From NCBI RefSeq assembly GCF_023283985.1, contig NZ_JAKIKU010000008.1, forward strand, positions 182,191-246,190: 64,000 bases of DNA. Direction: 5' to 3'. How positions within the stretch are numbered: the first letter of the stretch is position 1; each line of letters starts with the position of its first letter. Under the pieces are notes generated by a model. That model saw only the letters and a list, made by a program, of their open reading frames with translations, was not told the DNA's origin and ran no database searches. The stretch is from Shewanella electrodiphila. GTDB lineage: Bacteria; Pseudomonadota; Gammaproteobacteria; Enterobacterales; Shewanellaceae. Position numbers and translations under genes: made by a program. This document shows, piece by piece, positions 60,539 through 64,000 of this stretch.

Positions 60539-63500
60539 ATGACAAAGGATAATAAGGGTCATCAATCTTCGGGCTCCGACCAAATACATTCTGATAATGA
60601 AATTCATGAAGAGAATGATAAAACCGTTGACGTGAATGCTGCAGAGCAGAAAAAACGGGATAACAAAGCGAAACAAGCAGTAAAAAAAATTGATACGCAA
60701 GCGCAGAAACTTAAAGCCAAAGAACTGAGAGATACGGCACCGGTTAAAGGAGCTTTGAATCAAGATTTAGTGGCAGACAAAACGTCGCATAGTTTATCCG
60801 CCCATCAAACTCAACCTTCAACAAGCGAAAAGGTAGCCTCAAAAGCTGACAATACTACTCTCACAGCACCAAGTGAACGCATTAGCAACGTTGAGCAACA
60901 AGTCACATTAAATGCAGTATCTGAAACAGTTGAAAATAATCCTGACTCAACGGCGAAAACCCAACAAGCGCTAGTTAAAGAGACCGGTTCAACTGAAACA
61001 ACAGGCATAGACCACTCAGGTCAGTTTCGAGGTGGACATACCGCGACACAGGATATAAGTCAGTTTAAAACTGCGAAAATTTCACTTGCTGAACATTCGG
61101 AAAATCAGCATTTTAGCATTGACTTAAGCAGTCAACGTATTCACAACCCAGCCTTTGTCCCTCCCCAAGAGCCAAAACCACTCACTCCAGATGAATTAAC
61201 TGGCACTGGCACTGGCACTGGCACTGGCACTGGCACTGGCACTGGCACTGGCACTGGCACTGGCACTGGCACTGGCACTGGCACTGGCACTGGCACTGGC
61301 ACTGGCACTGATAAAACGCCTACAAGCATTGCAAGTCAACAACATATACCGCAATTAAAAGAAGATAATGTTATTAGCAGCGCATCAGGACAGATGCATG
61401 TAAAAGGCTCTGATACCGAACATATTTCTTGGTCAGTTGACACCGTTCAAGGGCAGTATGGGCATATCGTCATTGATCCTGTCACAGGTCAATGGCAATA
61501 CTTACTGGATAATAGTAATAGTCAAACGAACGCACTTTCAGAAGGCGAGCAACAATCGGAACAATTCATCATTACAGCAACTGATAACAATGGCCACAAA
61601 GCCTCTAGCATCATTGCAGTAGAAGTTGAAGGAAGTAATGATTTACCGACTATTTCAGGTATGCATAATGCGACTATCAACAGCGCTGGTAACATTGATA
61701 ACGTAAGTGGGACATTAACAAGTTCTGATCCTGATCATCATGACCAAAGTGTATGGAACGTTGAGCAGCCCAATGGCAAGTTTGGTCAATTATCAATTAA
61801 CCCTAATACAGGCGAATGGCAATATCACCTCGATAACCAATCAAGTTCGACCTTAGGACTTCATTCAGGGCAACAAGCAAGTGAATCTTTTACAGTAACA
61901 GCTACTGATAGTTCAGGAACGCCAGTTTCAAAAGAAGTCACTATTGTTGTTATTGGTAAAAATGAAGCCGCTGTCATTTCTGGCGTATCTACAGGTAGCA
62001 TTACCGAAGATAAAAACCTAGTAACGCAACATTTATCAGTGACAGGACAATTATCTGTCACTGACACAGATACAGGTGAAAGTCATTTCCAAGCATCATC
62101 TTTACAAGGGCAATTTGGTCATCTAGTTATTAACGAATTGGGTCATTGGACTTATACAGCCGACAATACCCAAACCGTCATTCAAGAGCTCAAAACTGGC
62201 GAATCACTTACCGACACTTTATTAGTTCACTCAGTCGATGGCACTGAGCAGAGAGTTACCGTTACCATCAATGGCACCGACGATAAAGCAGTGATCGGTA
62301 ACATTATTTCCTCTACAGACAACGCCTTTAATTTAACAGCCCCAACACCTGAGGGAGAAACATTCGCTTCTCTCAAAGAAGACTTCAACGTCATACAAGG
62401 CGAGTTGCACGCAGAAGGTCAACTATCAATTTCAGATTTAGATAAAGACCAAGCTCACTTCCAAACTGATGTTTTACAAGGTCAGTTCGGCACTCTGTCG
62501 ATCAATAACCTAGGCCGCTGGACTTATACTGCAGACAATTCACAACAGACTATTCAAGATCTGAAAACGGGTGAGTCGCTTACTGATACACTAGTCGTTC
62601 ACAGTGTCGATGGCACCGAGCAGAAAATCTCAGTCACCATTAATGGCACTGACGATAAAGCGGTCATTGGTGGTTCAAGTTCAGCTTCATTGACTGAAGA
62701 CAAAGACGTCCATCAAGGACAACTTCATGTCGATGGTGCGTTAACTGTTACCGATGTAGACAATGGTCAAAACCAATTCCAAGCCACTGTGCAACAAGGT
62801 AAATTTGGTTCGCTTTCTTTGAACGAACTTGGCCATTGGACCTACACTGCTGATAACTCTCAATCTGCCATCCAAGGGCTGAAAACGGGCGAATCACTGA
62901 CAGACACTTTATTAGTTCATTCAGTCGATGGCACCGAACAAAAAATAACTGTGACCATCAACGGCACTAATGATAAAGCTGTTATTGCTGGTACTTCAAC
63001 AGCACAGCTAACGGAAGATAAAGACGTCCATCAAGGACAACTTCATGTCGATGGTGCCCTCACCGTAACCGATGTCGATTCAGGACAAAACCAATTCCAG
63101 GCCACTGTGCAACAAGGTCAATTTGGTTCGCTTTCTTTGAACGAACTCGGTCATTGGACCTATACAGCTGATAATTCTCAACCAGCAATTCAAGGCCTTA
63201 AAACAGGCGAGTCACTCACCGATACTTTATTAGTTCATTCTGTTGATGGCACAGAGCAAAAAATCTCTGTGACCATTAACGGCACTGATGATAAAGCGGT
63301 CATTGGTGGTACAAGTTCAGCACAATTAACCGAAGATAAAAATGTTCATCAAGGACAACTGCATGTCGATGGTGCATTAACCGTTACTGATGTTGATAGT
63401 GGTCAAAACCAATTCCAGGCCACTGTGCAACAAGGTCAGTTCGGCACTCTGTCGATCAATAACCTAGGCTGCTGGACTTATACTGCAGACAATTCACAAC

Positions 63501-64000
63501 AGACTATTCAAGGTCTAAAAACGGGTGAGTCGCTTACTGATACGCTAGTCGTTCACAGCGTCGATGGCACTGAACAAAAAATCTCAGTGACCATTAATGG
63601 CACTGACGATAAGGCGGTCATTTCTGGTACAAGTTCAGCACAATTAACCGAAGACAAAGACGTCCATCAAGGACAACTTCATGTCGATGGTGCCCTCACT
63701 GTTACAGATTTAGATAACGGCCAATCTCAGTTTTCAGCAGAATCTTTACAAGGTCAGTTCGGCACATTGTCGATTAATAACCTAGGTCATTGGACCTATA
63801 CTGCTGACAATTCCCAACAGGCTATTCAAGGGCTGAAAACCGGTGAATCATTAACGGATACTCTCATAGTTCATTCGGTCGATGGCACCGAGCAGAAAAT
63901 CTCAGTAACCATTAATGGCACTGACGATAAGGCGGTTATTGGCGGTATAGCTACAGCTTCACTAACCGAAGACAAAGACGTCCATCAAGGACAGCTGCAC
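60539..64000 (+). CDS. Giant VCBS-repeat type I secreted adhesin, N-terminal 1154 codons
   Basis: The frame starts at an ATG with GGAG seven bases upstream, nine bases after the HlyD gene, and is open to the right edge, so it is truncated. The first 220 residues are charged and low-complexity (AEQKKRDNKAKQAVKK), with no signal peptide, as expected for type I secretion. Then a Thr-(Gly-Thr)18 tract (61199-61309) is followed by two diverged VCBS-like units and, from about 61970, 106-residue VCBS repeats of the form HWTYTADNSQ, LKTGESLTDTLLVHSVDGTE, VTINGTDDKAVI. No LapA-type N-terminal retention module was recognised. It should be a cell-surface or biofilm adhesin. The C-terminal secretion signal lies outside the window. 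Confidence 0.9.
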   Translation, partial: MTKDNKGHQSSGSDQIHSDNEIHEENDKTVDVNAAEQKKRDNKAKQAVKKIDTQAQKLKAKELRDTAPVKGALNQDLVADKTSHSLSAHQTQPSTSEKVASKADNTTLTAPSERISNVEQQVTLNAVSETVENNPDSTAKTQQALVKETGSTETTGIDHSGQFRGGHTATQDISQFKTAKISLAEHSENQHFSIDLSSQRIHNPAFVPPQEPKPLTPDELTGTGTGTGTGTGTGTGTGTGTGTGTGTGTGTGTGTGTDKTPTSIASQQHIPQLKEDNVISSASGQMHVKGSDTEHISWSVDTVQGQYGHIVIDPVTGQWQYLLDNSNSQTNALSEGEQQSEQFIITATDNNGHKASSIIAVEVEGSNDLPTISGMHNATINSAGNIDNVSGTLTSSDPDHHDQSVWNVEQPNGKFGQLSINPNTGEWQYHLDNQSSSTLGLHSGQQASESFTVTATDSSGTPVSKEVTIVVIGKNEAAVISGVSTGSITEDKNLVTQHLSVTGQLSVTDTDTGESHFQASSLQGQFGHLVINELGHWTYTADNTQTVIQELKTGESLTDTLLVHSVDGTEQRVTVTINGTDDKAVIGNIISSTDNAFNLTAPTPEGETFASLKEDFNVIQGELHAEGQLSISDLDKDQAHFQTDVLQGQFGTLSINNLGRWTYTADNSQQTIQDLKTGESLTDTLVVHSVDGTEQKISVTINGTDDKAVIGGSSSASLTEDKDVHQGQLHVDGALTVTDVDNGQNQFQATVQQGKFGSLSLNELGHWTYTADNSQSAIQGLKTGESLTDTLLVHSVDGTEQKITVTINGTNDKAVIAGTSTAQLTEDKDVHQGQLHVDGALTVTDVDSGQNQFQATVQQGQFGSLSLNELGHWTYTADNSQPAIQGLKTGESLTDTLLVHSVDGTEQKISVTINGTDDKAVIGGTSSAQLTEDKNVHQGQLHVDGALTVTDVDSGQNQFQATVQQGQFGTLSINNLGCWTYTADNSQQTIQGLKTGESLTDTLVVHSVDGTEQKISVTINGTDDKAVISGTSSAQLTEDKDVHQGQLHVDGALTVTDLDNGQSQFSAESLQGQFGTLSINNLGHWTYTADNSQQAIQGLKTGESLTDTLIVHSVDGTEQKISVTINGTDDKAVIGGIATASLTEDKDVHQGQLH
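61199..61309 (+). repeat. In-frame hexanucleotide repeat GGCACT, 18 copies
   Basis: ACT followed by 18 exact GGC-ACT units encodes Thr-(Gly-Thr)18. The unit is a multiple of three, so gain or loss of copies keeps the frame. All copies are identical at DNA level. Confidence 0.98.
61970..64000 (+). repeat. 318-bp VCBS repeats of the adhesin
   Basis: Matching codons (Ala of the AVI segment) recur at 61970, 62288, 62660, 62978, 63296, 63614 and 63932. Spacing is exactly 318 bp, except one unit that carries 54 extra bases (62288 to 62660). This makes six units and the start of a seventh. Confidence 0.95.

Noticed and set aside
61141..61329. Minus-strand frame coding for a Pro-Val repeat.
   Set aside because: It is the shadow of the GGCACT repeat on the opposite strand of the adhesin gene.

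Overview
The window reads as chromosome of a marine gammaproteobacterium, almost certainly Shewanella. The reasons are an octahaem tetrathionate reductase cluster of the Shewanella type (monohaem cytochrome, DUF3373 protein, Otr), RapA, RraB and MetJ proteins of Alteromonadales type, several c-type cytochromes, many c-di-GMP and response-regulator proteins, and moderate-to-low GC. No rRNA, tRNA, CRISPR array, IS element or prophage was seen. Both window edges cut genes: a sodium symporter on the left and a very large adhesin on the right.

Region 1-11.9 kb is an alginate utilisation island. It holds the C-terminus of an SSS symporter, two paralogous FadR-type GntR regulators, a MATE exporter, a VOC-fold protein, two tandem PL17 oligoalginate lyases (minus strand), and a divergent kdgF-kdgK-eda operon (plus strand). 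Together the lyases, KdgF, KdgK and Eda take oligoalginate to pyruvate and glyceraldehyde-3-phosphate. The DEH reductase that must act between KdgF and KdgK is not in the window. Matching TTGTA-type palindromes sit at both divergent promoters and between the two regulators and are candidate operators.

Region 12-35.9 kb is mostly housekeeping and signalling. It contains PhoH-type PIN-ATPase, RapA, a DUF3530 protein, a crotonase, a REC-CheC-like protein next to a PAS-GGDEF cyclase, RraB, a PlsC acyltransferase, a zinc-acquisition locus (small His-rich chaperone, His-rich outer-membrane protein, ZnuA-like and ZnuB-like proteins, but no ATPase gene), MscS, a MaoC hydratase, a TraB/GumN protein, an EAL-CBS-GGDEF protein and a double-receiver protein whose first receiver is dead.

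Region 36-50.9 kb carries an HU protein, a TorF-type outer-membrane protein, a PA3496-like small protein, an RcsF-like lipoprotein, an AGCS symporter, a CWC protein, tsdB-tsdA-like dihaem cytochromes, metB-metL with divergent metJ and clear met boxes, a TSUP permease, a TraF-like outer-membrane protein and a LysR/SDR divergent pair. Four short tandem repeats (7-, 14-, 7- and 11-bp units) lie between genes in the stretch from 12 to 48 kb.

Region 51-64 kb holds the tetrathionate respiration cluster, with a near-perfect FNR-type box upstream, and then a type I secretion operon. The operon has two different ABC half-transporters with degenerate ATPase motifs, an HlyD-type adaptor, and the first 1154 codons of a giant VCBS-repeat adhesin. 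The adhesin carries an in-frame (Gly-Thr)18 tract and 318-bp repeats that show a mosaic pattern.
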